The notes under the pieces: model-generated | What the model was told of the DNA's origin: nothing | The model's input: the letters and a program-made list of their open reading frames with translations, nothing else | Database searches by the model: none | Assembly (NCBI GenBank): GCA_905480105.1 | Contig: CAJQPC010000071.1 | Coordinates: 1 to 55,593, forward strand | DNA: 55,593 bases | Source of the DNA: an uncultured bacterium | GTDB lineage: Bacteria; Myxococcota_A; UBA796; CAJQPC01 | Direction: 5' to 3' | Position numbers and translations under genes: made by a program | Part shown: positions 1 through 8,149 of the stretch, piece by piece | Position numbering within the stretch: the stretch's first letter is position 1 | Layout: each line of letters begins with the position of its first letter

Positions 1-278
1 CCGGAGTTGGAGTCGCAAGCGGTGCTGTCTGTGGTTGTTGCGCCGTGCCCTGTGCAGCCGCTGGCCCCGTCATCTACGCCATCCGCGGTACCGACTGGGT
101 CGAGGCCGGCGGCAGCGAGGCATACAACACGGCCTACAATGAGGCCTACGCCGCGGAGCTAAAAAAGCGCCAGTGGATCTGGACCGGAGTCGGCGCGGGT
201 ACCGGTCTGGTGGTCGGTCTCGGGGTGTATTACGTCAGGTACGGCAGACTGTCCTCCTCCAACCTCAACCCAATCTAA
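1..278 (+). CDS. C-terminal fragment of an exported trypsin-like protease paralogue (cut by window edge)
   Basis: The open frame runs in from the window edge (first full codon at 3) to TAA at 276-278, so only the last 91 or so residues are seen. It contains a Gly/Ala/Cys-rich hydrophobic stretch, a polar loop with repeated Ala-Tyr pairs, a basic Lys-Lys-Arg patch and a second glycine-rich hydrophobic segment ending near the C-terminus. The same order occurs at the C-termini of the next two genes, which are trypsin-like proteases, so this is most likely the tail of a third tandem paralogue. The protease domain itself lies outside the window and cannot be judged. An internal GTG at 45 is not a credible start because the paralogous hydrophobic segment begins upstream of it. 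It ends 2 nt before the next ATG, which suggests co-transcription. Confidence 0.7.
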   Translation, partial: GVGVASGAVCGCCAVPCAAAGPVIYAIRGTDWVEAGGSEAYNTAYNEAYAAELKKRQWIWTGVGAGTGLVVGLGVYYVRYGRLSSSNLNPI

Positions 279-280
279 GA

Positions 281-1384
281 ATGCTTCCCCTTCTACTCAG
301 CGCTGCCCTAGCTCAAGACCTTGACAGCGCAGCCGAGCCCCAGGCCCCCTTTGCCTGGGAACGGACCCTGACCGCGCTGCGCTGCCCCACCAATGCCTTT
401 GACTTGAGCCGAGACGTTGAAACCCCCATGGACGCTGTGCTCCTACTGAAGGACAAGGAGGGAACCGGAAGCGGCGTGCTGATCAGCCCCGATGGTGTGG
501 TTCTCACCGCAGCCCACGTGGTCGGAAAGAAAGAGCGCATCAAGGCCCTGACACAGGGCGGCGAGGAGCTCACCCTGGAAGTGGTTCGCACCCATCCTTT
601 TTACGATGTGGCCGTTCTCAAGGTCGTCGATGGGCCCGAAGCGCTTCCCTGCCTGCAGTTGGCAGCGGACGCCACTCTTGGGGCCAGTGCCTACGTCTTG
701 GGGTCTCCTGCCGGGGAGGAACTGAGCTTCTCGGTCAGCCGAGGCATCGTCAGCGGCAAGCGAGAGCTCGACGGCCGCAGCTTTTTGCAGACCGACGCCA
801 GCGTGAATCCTGGCAACTCCGGCGGCCCGATGGTCAACGAGCAGGGCGAAGTGATGGGCATTGTGAGCTGGAAGGTTGCGGCCACCGAGTTCGAGGGGCT
901 GAGCTTTGCGGTTCCAGCCATGCGCACTTTGGACTTCCTGAACTTAGAGATGAACGACGCGACCGACTTGAACGAGCCTGGAGTGCAGGTCGCCCCTGGG
1001 GATGCGATGAACGAGGGGGAGGATGAGGAGTTCGAGCGCGGCTTCGAGGCCGGCCGCTTAGCGGCAAAAAGCACCCCATGGCTGACCCCAATGGGAGCCG
1101 GAACGGCGGCCGGCTGCGCAGCGGGCTTAGCTTTGGGACCATGCGGCGCTCCCCTGCTCTGTTTGGCCCCTGCGACCGCTCTGGCGTCCGTCAATGTGCC
1201 CGAGTTGCCCGCAGAAGACGCAGCCAACGAAAGTTACCAAAACGGCTACATCTCCGGCTTCAAGGTCCAGACCCGACTTCGGCGGGTGGCCTACACCACA
1301 GCAGGCGTAGCAGGCGGCTTGGTCGTGGGCAGCGCGATCGCTCTAAGCACAGGCAATGTGAGACTCGGACCCTTCGCGCCGTGA
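281..1384 (+). CDS. Exported trypsin-like serine protease with C-terminal hydrophobic hairpin
   Basis: A 367-aa protein starting at ATG 281, directly after the upstream stop; a longer in-frame extension adds only non-signal-like residues. A short signal peptide (residues 1-12, ending A-L-A-Q) precedes a trypsin-like (S1C/DegP-type) domain. The triad is intact: His79 in T-A-A-H-V-V, Asp109 in F-Y-D-V-A-V and Ser180 in G-N-S-G-G-P. No PDZ domain follows. The C-terminus has a Gly/Cys-rich hydrophobic segment (about 267-304), a polar loop with Tyr-x-x-Gly-Tyr-x-x-Gly-Phe, and a second hydrophobic segment (about 331-353), suggesting membrane anchoring by a hairpin. It probably cleaves periplasmic or surface proteins. 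It overlaps the next start by 4 nt (GTGA). The substrate is unknown. Confidence 0.88.
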   Translation: MLPLLLSAALAQDLDSAAEPQAPFAWERTLTALRCPTNAFDLSRDVETPMDAVLLLKDKEGTGSGVLISPDGVVLTAAHVVGKKERIKALTQGGEELTLEVVRTHPFYDVAVLKVVDGPEALPCLQLAADATLGASAYVLGSPAGEELSFSVSRGIVSGKRELDGRSFLQTDASVNPGNSGGPMVNEQGEVMGIVSWKVAATEFEGLSFAVPAMRTLDFLNLEMNDATDLNEPGVQVAPGDAMNEGEDEEFERGFEAGRLAAKSTPWLTPMGAGTAAGCAAGLALGPCGAPLLCLAPATALASVNVPELPAEDAANESYQNGYISGFKVQTRLRRVAYTTAGVAGGLVVGSAIALSTGNVRLGPFAP

Positions 1385-2490
1385 ATCTGGGCCTGCTCCT
1401 TGCGCTTTCTTACGCCGCAAGCGCCCAGTCAGAAGCGCGCCCATTGACTGTGCAGGCCTGCTCCGACATCTCCTCCCCCAGCCAGGCGCTGAGCGCCGTC
1501 CTGCGCACCCCACATGGCAGCGCAGTGTTGATCAGCCCTGACGGGGTTGTCCTGAGCAACATCCAATCCATAGGCCAAGACTGGACCCAAGCTGTCCAGG
1601 CCTGGAACACGGGTGGCACGCCCCTGACCCTAAAGATCGTGCGGGTAGACACCACCACCCAGAGCGTGCTTCTCCAGGTACAGGGGGAGCAGACGTGGCC
1701 TTGCTTGTCCATAAACAAGAGCAACGTCTCCCTGGGAGCGCCTGCCTATGTCCTGGGGTTTACAGCTCCAACAGCACCTCCCTCCATCAGTCTGGGCATC
1801 GTCTCCGGCCAGCGCCAGATCGCGGGCCGACCGGTCATCCAAACCGACGCCAGTATGAACCCGGGCAACACCGGTGGCCCCCTGGTGAACCAGGAGGGAC
1901 AAGTCTTGGGTTTGCTCAGCAGCAAGGTCTCCGGGGTCGCCTACGAAGGCCTTGCCTTTGCCGTGCCCATCGACGCGGTGATCAAGGGCTTGAAGCTAAG
2001 CATTTCCCACCAGACGGACCTGGCAGACCCGGGCCTGTTACCCCAGTTTGGCCCGGCACAAGCCGGCACAGACCAAGCCACTTTGGGCGCACAAGCCGGC
2101 GTGGTCGACGCCCGCTCAACCTTCCAGCCTCTTCGCCCACTGGTCATAGGCGCCGGCGCTGGGGCCTGCTTGGGCTTTGCAGGCTGCCTGACCCCTTGCA
2201 TAGGACCCGCCTGCATGGTTCCAACCGGAGCCTTGGCTCCAGGAGCCTTGGCGTTTGCCCAGAGACCCAAGTTCGACCCCTCGGTAAACGCACCATTGGA
2301 GAGCAGCAGTCCGGACTACCAACTGGGCTACGAGATTGCCTATGGCCTGGAGACACGCAAACGCAAGGCCCTCTACACCGGTGTAGGAGCCATCGCCGGA
2401 ACCCTCGTCGGGGCGACCCTGGGCACCTTGGTGTACACCGCCATCATCGGGGTGCCGCCGTGGAACCGAGTAGACATTCCACAGTTCTAA
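1381..2490 (+). CDS. Trypsin-like pseudoprotease paralogue (triad lost) with C-terminal hydrophobic hairpin
   Basis: A 369-aa paralogue of the preceding protease. GTG at 1381 overlaps the upstream TGA and gives a signal peptide ending A-S-A-Q. The fold landmarks are kept (V-L-I-S-P-D-G-V-V-L and N-P-G-N-x-G-G-P-L-V-N), but every catalytic position is changed: His to Gln62 (S-N-I-Q-S-I-G), Asp to Gln94 (T-T-Q-S-V-L-L) and Ser to Thr164 (G-N-T-G-G-P). It should therefore be catalytically dead yet folded, perhaps acting as a partner or substrate decoy for its neighbour. The C-terminal hydrophobic segments and the Tyr/Gly loop match the other paralogues. The stop overlaps the convergent gene's stop by 4 nt. 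The residue changes are seen directly; the role is inference. Confidence 0.87.
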   Translation: MNLGLLLALSYAASAQSEARPLTVQACSDISSPSQALSAVLRTPHGSAVLISPDGVVLSNIQSIGQDWTQAVQAWNTGGTPLTLKIVRVDTTTQSVLLQVQGEQTWPCLSINKSNVSLGAPAYVLGFTAPTAPPSISLGIVSGQRQIAGRPVIQTDASMNPGNTGGPLVNQEGQVLGLLSSKVSGVAYEGLAFAVPIDAVIKGLKLSISHQTDLADPGLLPQFGPAQAGTDQATLGAQAGVVDARSTFQPLRPLVIGAGAGACLGFAGCLTPCIGPACMVPTGALAPGALAFAQRPKFDPSVNAPLESSSPDYQLGYEIAYGLETRKRKALYTGVGAIAGTLVGATLGTLVYTAIIGVPPWNRVDIPQF

Positions 2491-3278
2491 AGAAGCTTAT
2501 TCAGAGCAGCGATGTGCGCCGGCCCCGTGCCGCAGCACCCTCCGATGACTTGTGCACCCAGTTCCAGCCAGGCTTGGGCCAAGCCAGCGTAGCGCTCCGG
2601 CCCCCCCGGCTCTCCCCAACCCAGCCCCTCCTCTGGCTTGCCTGCATTGGCGTAGATTCCCCAAGGCAACCCCGTCTGCGCCAGGGCCGCTGCATAGGGC
2701 AGCGAATGGGCCGCAGGCAGACAGTTCACCAACACCACTTTCGCTCCAGCATCCGCCAGAGCCCGAGCCCCGTCGGCCACCTGATCTGGGGACATCAAGC
2801 TGTTGTCGTAGCCGGGGGTCAGGGCCGACCAGACGTGGGAAGCGCAAGACCTTGCTGCGGTGGTTGCAGCCAAGGCTTCACGGAGCTCGGGATGGGTCTC
2901 GACCAGGAGCAAGTCCACTCCCTCCGCCACAAGAGCCTGGGCCAGTTGAAGGTGCTCAGGGCCTGGGTTGGGGGGCGAGAGATCCGGGCGGTAGCAGTCT
3001 CGCAGGGGCGCGATGCTACCCGCCACACGCCCCCCACCCAGACGGGCCAAACGCACAGCCACAGCCACCAACTCTCGCCAGCTTGAACCTGCGTTTCGCT
3101 CGTGGCAGCGGAAGGTATTGGCCGTGTGGATCTGCGCCCCAGCAGCCCCATAAGCCCTGTGCAGATCGCCCACCGCCTGGGGCTGATTTTTCAAGGCCCA
3201 AGCGCTCCACAGCGGCGCAGGCGCAGGCACCCCTTGGGCGACAAGCTGGGTTCCAATCGGGCCGTCGAGCAGAAGCAT
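2487..3278 (-). CDS. Homocysteine S-methyltransferase family protein (MmuM-like)
   Basis: A 263-aa protein of the zinc-dependent homocysteine S-methyltransferase family, which transfers a methyl group (for example from S-methylmethionine) to homocysteine in the cytoplasm. The N-terminal L-L-L-D-G-x-x-G-T-x-L motif is present, as are the three zinc ligands: Cys186 in V-N-C and Cys248/Cys249 in the C-terminal G-G-C-C-G-T. The start is placed at ATG 3278 because the family begins at this motif; a longer frame to 3329 adds 17 residues without family character. The length fits stand-alone MmuM-type enzymes and is too short for cobalamin-dependent MetH. Its stop overlaps the stop of the convergent pseudoprotease. 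The methyl donor cannot be told from sequence. Confidence 0.88.
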   Translation of the reverse strand: MLLLDGPIGTQLVAQGVPAPAPLWSAWALKNQPQAVGDLHRAYGAAGAQIHTANTFRCHERNAGSSWRELVAVAVRLARLGGGRVAGSIAPLRDCYRPDLSPPNPGPEHLQLAQALVAEGVDLLLVETHPELREALAATTAARSCASHVWSALTPGYDNSLMSPDQVADGARALADAGAKVVLVNCLPAAHSLPYAAALAQTGLPWGIYANAGKPEEGLGWGEPGGPERYAGLAQAWLELGAQVIGGCCGTGPAHIAALNKLL

Positions 3279-3551
3279 CCCAGCAACAATACACCCCTCT
3301 TCAGGCCGGATGCTCCTCGGCAGGCCCATGGCGCCATGACCTGAACCCTGAGAGGCGTCGCGGGCATCAGAGTGCCCTGTGCCGGATCAGAACGCAGAGA
3401 TTCAGGCACCACCAAGACCCTGCATAGAGACAGCGCTCCACCTGACCCTCAAAGGTGGCCCGCTCGCCAATGCGGCGCTGCCTCCAGCGCCCGACTGACC
3501 TCGCTGGCGGAGGTCACCGGTTAAACCGACCCTCCAAACACAGGCCAAGCA

Positions 3552-4349
3552 TTGTCCGACCTACAGAGCGCCCTGAACTGGGCCCCCGCCGGCGAGAACA
3601 CCTGGAGCGGGGAGATCGACGGGACCTGGAGACAGGGACGAGCCGCCTATGGCGGGCTTCTGGGAGCCCATGCCCTGAAAGCTATGCAGGCCATCGTAGA
3701 CACCGCACGTCCCGCCCGTTCACTGCAGGTAGTCTTTGTCGCTCCCCTAAAAGACGGCCCCTTAAGAGTGCAGAGCACCTTGCTTCGGGCAGGCCGTAGT
3801 GTGAGCTTAGCCCAGGCGCGCATCACCCAAGGGGAGCACCTGATCTTGGTCGCCACCGCGGCCTTTGGAAGCGATCGTCCATCCGATATTCAGGTGGAAT
3901 CCAAGGCCGCACCCACCTTCGAGCCACCCAAGACCTACATGGCTCTGCCCTTCCTGCCAGGCATGACTCCCAACTTCACGCAGCACCTGGATTACCGCTG
4001 GATCGAAGGTGGGTTTCCCTATAGCGGACACCCTACGCCGGGCATTATCGGATACTGCCGGCACAAGACTCAGGTCGATGATCCAGCACTCGCTCTCGTG
4101 GCCTTGGCTGATGCTTGGCCTGCCCCAATCCTGCCCATGGCCAAGGGACCAGCGCCCGCCAGCTCAGTGACCTGGAACCTGCAGCTCCTGCAGCTTCCCC
4201 GCGTACCTCAGGCCGCTTGGTGGACGATGGTCTACGACGCAGAACAAGCCCACGCAGGTATGTGCACCATGACCGGCCGGCTCTACGCCCCCGACGGCTC
4301 CCTTGCAGCGATCTCCACCCAGCTCGCGGTGGTTTTTGACAAACGGTAA
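3552..4349 (+). CDS. Acyl-CoA thioesterase family protein (double hotdog)
   Basis: A 265-aa protein with the look of the double-hotdog thioesterase family (TesB/4HBT_3 type). The N-terminal half has the substrate-side motif with R-x-A-Y-G-G-L-L-G-A-H-A followed by a long helix. The central part has paired strands, and a second hotdog-like half contains a D-A-W-P-A-P segment. These enzymes hydrolyse acyl-CoAs in the cytoplasm; the chain length cannot be predicted. The start is TTG at 3552, the first start giving the N-terminus. A CGGTT-A-AACCG inverted repeat lies at 3518-3528, about 24 bp upstream. The next gene starts 4 nt after the stop. Confidence 0.75.
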   Translation: MSDLQSALNWAPAGENTWSGEIDGTWRQGRAAYGGLLGAHALKAMQAIVDTARPARSLQVVFVAPLKDGPLRVQSTLLRAGRSVSLAQARITQGEHLILVATAAFGSDRPSDIQVESKAAPTFEPPKTYMALPFLPGMTPNFTQHLDYRWIEGGFPYSGHPTPGIIGYCRHKTQVDDPALALVALADAWPAPILPMAKGPAPASSVTWNLQLLQLPRVPQAAWWTMVYDAEQAHAGMCTMTGRLYAPDGSLAAISTQLAVVFDKR

Positions 4350-4353
4350 GCCA

Positions 4354-5835
4354 GTGTTCAAGCTCGGTTTTACCAAGGCCATCGGGACCTTTGCAGTCCT
4401 ATGGGCACTGCTCTACCTGCCCCTGGCCATCGGTGTACCCACCGCTGATCACGACCCCAACTTAGGGGCTATCGCCCTTCAGGCACGCCACTGGCAAGAG
4501 AGCGGTAGCCCACAGCGCTTCAGCGTTCTCTGGGGCGGCGGGACACTCTTCTCGGGTTTGGTCGAGCAAGCCCCTTGGTCCCCGGCGGTGCTTCTGGCGC
4601 TGGTGCTTGGCCCCAAGGCTGGCGGCATGGGCTGGATGTGGGCGCAGCTGAGCTTTGGTGGGGCCGCGCTTTACGGCTGGTTTCGAACTGAAGGAGCCAA
4701 GCACCATCCAGCGTTGGTGGGGGCCATCGGTGCCTGGTGCACCCTCTGGCTGTCCCGACATGCCATCGACGGCCATTTAGCTTGGGGTGCCTTTGGCCTG
4801 TGTATCTCGCTTGGGTGGACCTTCTCCAAGGGCCCAAAGAGGATGCCTCTCTGGACCGGACTACAAGCCCTCCTGTTGCTCAGCTCAAGCCACCTGCAGG
4901 CCCCGCTCTACGGTTGGCCGGTCGTGCTCTTCGGCGTGGCGCTGGGCTTGAGGCGCCACCCCACTCAAGTGCTCTGGGGTGTCGCCTCCTGCGTGCCCGC
5001 CCTGGCCTTGCATGGGCAACTTTGGGCAGATGCTTGGCACGCTGGACAGCTCTACGAGCGCGGGCAACTCATCGCCAGTCAAGACGCACGCTTTGCCACC
5101 GGATGGGCCCCAAAGCTGCTGGGTATTTTACTGCCTGGGGCCAGCTACGGAGCACACGCCGAGGGCAACCTGCTGGCCCTGATCCCTGCCCTTTTCGCCA
5201 CCAAACGCTGGCCCAAGAAGTGGGTGTGGGCTGCGGCTGCCGCCTTGATCGCATTGGCCCTGCTCCCCAATGCAGGCCCCTTTCGCCAAGCCGAGCGTCT
5301 GCTGTGGGCCCTCCCCTTACTGGCTGGCTGGCACCTGGCTCAAGCCCCGCTTCCACAGTGGGCCGAGCGCCTCAGCTTAGGTCTTGGGGTGGGCGGCGCG
5401 GCCCTGCTTATGGCCCTCCGGATAGTGAGTGGACTTGGAGCACCGGCGGGTCCTGAGCCGGCGCCCGGCATTCAAGGCGTAGCGCAGCCCTTAGAGACTT
5501 ACGACATCAGCGAGGCCTATACCGGCGGCCTGGCGGCCCAGATTCAAGCTGGCCAGATCGTGCATCGGCCCGCGGGCCATCTGGCCTTGGAACAGGTTCC
5601 TGAGCGCTGGACTCGTCTGTCTCTAAACCCAGACTTTCACGCCAAAGGGACCGACCCGCGCTTGGTTGTGACCGGGCCCTGGAAACCCGATAGCCATGTC
5701 ACGCTGCAGCTGCGTACGGGCGGATGGCTGGTCTCGGGCTGCGCGGAGTTGGCGTCCAATGGACCCTGGCTGCACTTGGTGGGGACGGGACGGTGTTCTG
5801 CAGTGACACTGACGCTTGGCCAAATCGCGGAGTAG
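4354..5835 (+). CDS. Polytopic membrane protein of unknown function
   Basis: About 493 aa from GTG 4354, 4 nt after the thioesterase stop. Roughly ten hydrophobic segments fill residues 5-380 and are followed by a soluble C-terminal domain of about 110 residues rich in beta-strand-like sequence. A D-H-D-P motif in the first extracytoplasmic loop (about residues 33-36) and the overall topology recall GT-C-fold membrane glycosyltransferases or O-antigen-type polymerases, but no defining motif is convincing. It overlaps nominal upstream extensions of the next frame, whose true start lies after the stop. It is probably in one transcription unit with the thioesterase and the cytochrome. I do not recognise the family. 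Confidence 0.75.
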   Translation: MFKLGFTKAIGTFAVLWALLYLPLAIGVPTADHDPNLGAIALQARHWQESGSPQRFSVLWGGGTLFSGLVEQAPWSPAVLLALVLGPKAGGMGWMWAQLSFGGAALYGWFRTEGAKHHPALVGAIGAWCTLWLSRHAIDGHLAWGAFGLCISLGWTFSKGPKRMPLWTGLQALLLLSSSHLQAPLYGWPVVLFGVALGLRRHPTQVLWGVASCVPALALHGQLWADAWHAGQLYERGQLIASQDARFATGWAPKLLGILLPGASYGAHAEGNLLALIPALFATKRWPKKWVWAAAAALIALALLPNAGPFRQAERLLWALPLLAGWHLAQAPLPQWAERLSLGLGVGGAALLMALRIVSGLGAPAGPEPAPGIQGVAQPLETYDISEAYTGGLAAQIQAGQIVHRPAGHLALEQVPERWTRLSLNPDFHAKGTDPRLVVTGPWKPDSHVTLQLRTGGWLVSGCAELASNGPWLHLVGTGRCSAVTLTLGQIAE

Positions 5836-5866
5836 AGTGAGCGCCCACACTCTTTGGAGCCCGTCG

Positions 5867-6490
5867 ATGACCTTTCTCTTGCTCAGCCTGCTCGCACTGG
5901 ACGTGCCAGCCGACCAAGCCGCTGAGTCCTACAACGAAGTCGCAGCGCCAGATCCTGGCGTGTCGGCTTACGCCACCTGCGGCGGCTGTCACGGCGCCCA
6001 AGGGCAAGGCAATCCAGCCCTGAACGCGCCTGCGCTGGCAGGCCAAGACGCGGACTACACAGCCCGGCAGCTCCGTAACTACAAGGCGGGCATTCGAGGC
6101 GCTGACCCAGAGGACGCCTACGGCGCCCAGATGCGGGGCATGTCCAGCGTGCTGGTCAACGACACAGCTGTGGTAGCGGTCTCCGAGTACATCGCCACCC
6201 TGGAGCGCCCTCCAGCCCAGGCCACGGAAGCCGATTTGAGCGCCGGGCAAGGCGCCTACGCCAACTGCGTGTCGTGCCACGGCCAAACGGGCCAGGGCAA
6301 CCCCGTGATGAATGGCCCAGCCCTGGCGGGCCTGGACGCACCCTATTTAGAGCGACAGCTGGAACACTTCCGAGCGGGTCGCCGCGGTGCCCACACCGAG
6401 GACCCCTGGGGCGCCAGCATGGTCCCACTGGCCCAGCAGCTCGACTCAGAGACTTCTGCTCAAGTGGCCGCCTACTTGGCCAGCCTCTAA
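5867..6490 (+). CDS. Dihaem class I cytochrome c (c4-like)
   Basis: A 207-aa exported protein with two tandem class I cytochrome c domains. A signal peptide (residues 1 to about 17) precedes haem sites C-G-G-C-H (38-42) and C-V-S-C-H (134-138). Each is followed by the c4-type G-x-G-N-P...N-G/A-P-A-L-A-G segment and a later Met (in R-G-M-S-S and S-M-V-P-L) able to act as the axial ligand. It should carry electrons in the periplasm between a quinol oxidoreductase and a terminal acceptor. ATG 5867 is chosen because it begins the signal peptide; the longer frame from 5816 overlaps the upstream gene. No oxidase gene is adjacent. Confidence 0.9.
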   Translation: MTFLLLSLLALDVPADQAAESYNEVAAPDPGVSAYATCGGCHGAQGQGNPALNAPALAGQDADYTARQLRNYKAGIRGADPEDAYGAQMRGMSSVLVNDTAVVAVSEYIATLERPPAQATEADLSAGQGAYANCVSCHGQTGQGNPVMNGPALAGLDAPYLERQLEHFRAGRRGAHTEDPWGASMVPLAQQLDSETSAQVAAYLASL

Positions 6491-6497
6491 AAGGGGC

Positions 6498-6626
6498 CTA
6501 AAGCACCCCGAAGCGGTAGGTCTCGGCAAGCGTGTTGCTCTCTGGAGCCGACAGCACGAGCCAGAGCACCACCCCCGCAACCACCACGAGCGCACCGCCA
6601 ATCCAAAGCCAGAGATCCTTCGACAT
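6498..6626 (-). CDS. Possible 42-aa single-span membrane protein
   Basis: ATG at 6626 to TAG at 6498 encodes 42 residues: a short N-terminal M-S-K-D, one strongly hydrophobic Trp/Val/Leu-rich segment (about residues 5-26) and a polar tail ending F-G-V-L. About 78 percent of third positions are G or C, as in neighbouring genes, which supports real coding. It lies in the gap between the cytochrome (convergent, stops 8 nt apart) and the SGNH hydrolase (divergent). No strong ribosome-binding site is visible. Small membrane subunits often accompany redox complexes, but a link to the cytochrome is only suggested by position. Confidence 0.5.
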   Translation of the reverse strand: MSKDLWLWIGGALVVVAGVVLWLVLSAPESNTLAETYRFGVL

Positions 6627-6656
6627 GCTGGCAGCCTACCCCGAGACAGCCAAACA

Positions 6657-7496
6657 GTGCAGCGCACCCTAAAGAACCTTCTCATGTCATTGACCACTGC
6701 CCTAGTCGTTCTGGGCGGGGCGGAGCTGGTGCTGAACTTGGTGAATTGGCCAGCACCTTCGATCTATATCGATGGGCATCGACCCATCTGGACCCTGCAG
6801 CCCAATGTGGATCTAGCGCTGCGGCACCACGAACTGGACAGGGATTTTTCGGTCCACGTAAGCGGTGTCGGCTTTCGTGGACCAGAGCCCGTCTCACCGC
6901 GCATCGCCTGTCTGGGCGACTCCACCACCTTTGGGTGGGGTGTCACCCAGGACCAAGCTTGGCCCAATGTTCTGGGACAAGAGCTTGGTGTAGAAGTCCT
7001 GAACGCTGGCGTCCCCGGCTACTCCACCCACCAAGGGTTAGCGACCTTAGACAGGGTGTTGGCGCTGAACCCAGATGTGGTGGTCCTGGCCTATATGATT
7101 CGGGACGCGGATCCGGCCCCCGTTCCAGATGCCCAGCAAGCCGATCCAGGGCCAGCGAACCCACTGCAGATACAGCGGGCTCTCGTGAGTTTGTTGCCCA
7201 AGCCCGTCCCGGCGCCACCCAGGGGCGGCACCCAACGGGTACCGCACCAAGCCTACGCAGAGAATGTCGATGCGCTGGTGCAGCGCGTACAGGCCTCTGG
7301 GGCGAAGGCCATCCTGTTGAGCTTCCCGGTGCAGGAAACCCGAGGAGCCCACCAACAGATCCTGGAGGAACGCGGCGCTCTTCGCCCCAAGCTCCCAGCA
7401 GAGGCCTTCTTTGAGAAGGATCCCATCCATCTAAACGTAGATGGCAACCGCCAGTTGGCCCAGTGGCTCGCCAACGAGCTTCCGCCCCTGCGCTAG
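6657..7496 (+). CDS. Membrane-anchored SGNH/GDSL hydrolase
   Basis: About 279 aa. The N-terminus has a basic start and a hydrophobic anchor (about residues 8-28) typical of membrane-tethered SGNH proteins. Block I G-D-S-T-T-F-G-W-G carries the nucleophile Ser89. An L-N-A-G-V-P-G-Y-S segment is consistent with block III, and the C-terminal D-P-I-H-L-N-x-x-G carries Asp255 and His258. The catalytic set is therefore complete. Members are esterases or O-acetyl-transfer and hydrolysis enzymes acting on sugars or lipids outside the membrane; the substrate is unknown. GTG 6657 is preferred because it includes the basic residues before the anchor; ATG 6684 is the alternative. The stop overlaps the convergent gene's stop (CTAG, 7493-7496). 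Confidence 0.85.
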   Translation: MQRTLKNLLMSLTTALVVLGGAELVLNLVNWPAPSIYIDGHRPIWTLQPNVDLALRHHELDRDFSVHVSGVGFRGPEPVSPRIACLGDSTTFGWGVTQDQAWPNVLGQELGVEVLNAGVPGYSTHQGLATLDRVLALNPDVVVLAYMIRDADPAPVPDAQQADPGPANPLQIQRALVSLLPKPVPAPPRGGTQRVPHQAYAENVDALVQRVQASGAKAILLSFPVQETRGAHQQILEERGALRPKLPAEAFFEKDPIHLNVDGNRQLAQWLANELPPLR

Positions 7497-8149
7497 CGTC
7501 CGATCTGCTCGGCAGGCTGCTGACCGCTGAGATCCAACCAGAGAATGTAGCGCGTCAGAAGCAGCCCGGGGAGTACCAAGAAGGGTCCCACCAGAGGCAC
7601 AACGCTCAAGCCGCCACACACGACCACCAGTAGGAAATCGGTCGTCACCACGTCCTGGAAGCGGGTCCTGAGCAGGCCCAGTGACATCGAGAAGGACTCC
7701 CTGAGAGAGTAGCCTTGGGACAGGGCGCTCTCGGGCAGAAAGAGCAAGGGTCGCAGGAGCAGTCCCGGCACGATGCACATCAGGAAACCCAGCACGACGA
7801 TGGGCGCGCGCACTGCCTCCAGCGCCACCGCCTCGAGGACCTCGCCAACGCCCACTTTGACCAGGGCTCCGTCGGTACCCGCCATGGCCGCCTGCAAGCG
7901 GCGCAGCCACCAGACCTCGATGGGGGCAGTACAGATCCGACCCAAGAAAAACAGCATGCAGGCAAAAGGCCAAAACCCGGCCCCTTCCAACATATTTATC
8001 TTAGACAGGCCCGCGATCAGCCCCCCCAGACCCAAGAGACACACCATGACCAACATCGCACCAACCAGCACGACTGTAGGCTTCAACATCTCTTTGTAGT
8101 GCTTGACTGCAACGCGAAAGGCCGCGTTCAGGATGGGCGTGATTCTCAA
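7493..8149 (-). CDS. Integral membrane protein of unknown function
   Basis: A 218-aa protein with about four to six hydrophobic segments (for example residues 25-47, 58-76, 113-136 and 170-196) and small amphipathic loops. The arrangement resembles DUF975-like or glycerophosphodiester phosphodiesterase-associated membrane domains, but I cannot assign it firmly. The start is TTG at 8149, overlapping the stop of the upstream uracil-DNA-glycosylase-like gene (TTGA), so translation is probably coupled. It is the last gene of the 10043-to-7493 leftward unit. Nothing in the sequence indicates its substrate. Confidence 0.75.
   Translation of the reverse strand: MRITPILNAAFRVAVKHYKEMLKPTVVLVGAMLVMVCLLGLGGLIAGLSKINMLEGAGFWPFACMLFFLGRICTAPIEVWWLRRLQAAMAGTDGALVKVGVGEVLEAVALEAVRAPIVVLGFLMCIVPGLLLRPLLFLPESALSQGYSLRESFSMSLGLLRTRFQDVVTTDFLLVVVCGGLSVVPLVGPFLVLPGLLLTRYILWLDLSGQQPAEQIGR

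Noticed and set aside
44..55. GTG at 45 as the start of a 77-residue gene at the left edge
   Set aside because: The frame is open to the window edge and the paralogous hydrophobic segment begins upstream, so this is the tail of a longer gene.
3518..3528. CGGTT-A-AACCG inverted repeat upstream of the thioesterase, considered as an operator
   Set aside because: Arms of 5 bp occur by chance in a window this long, and no regulator gene is adjacent.
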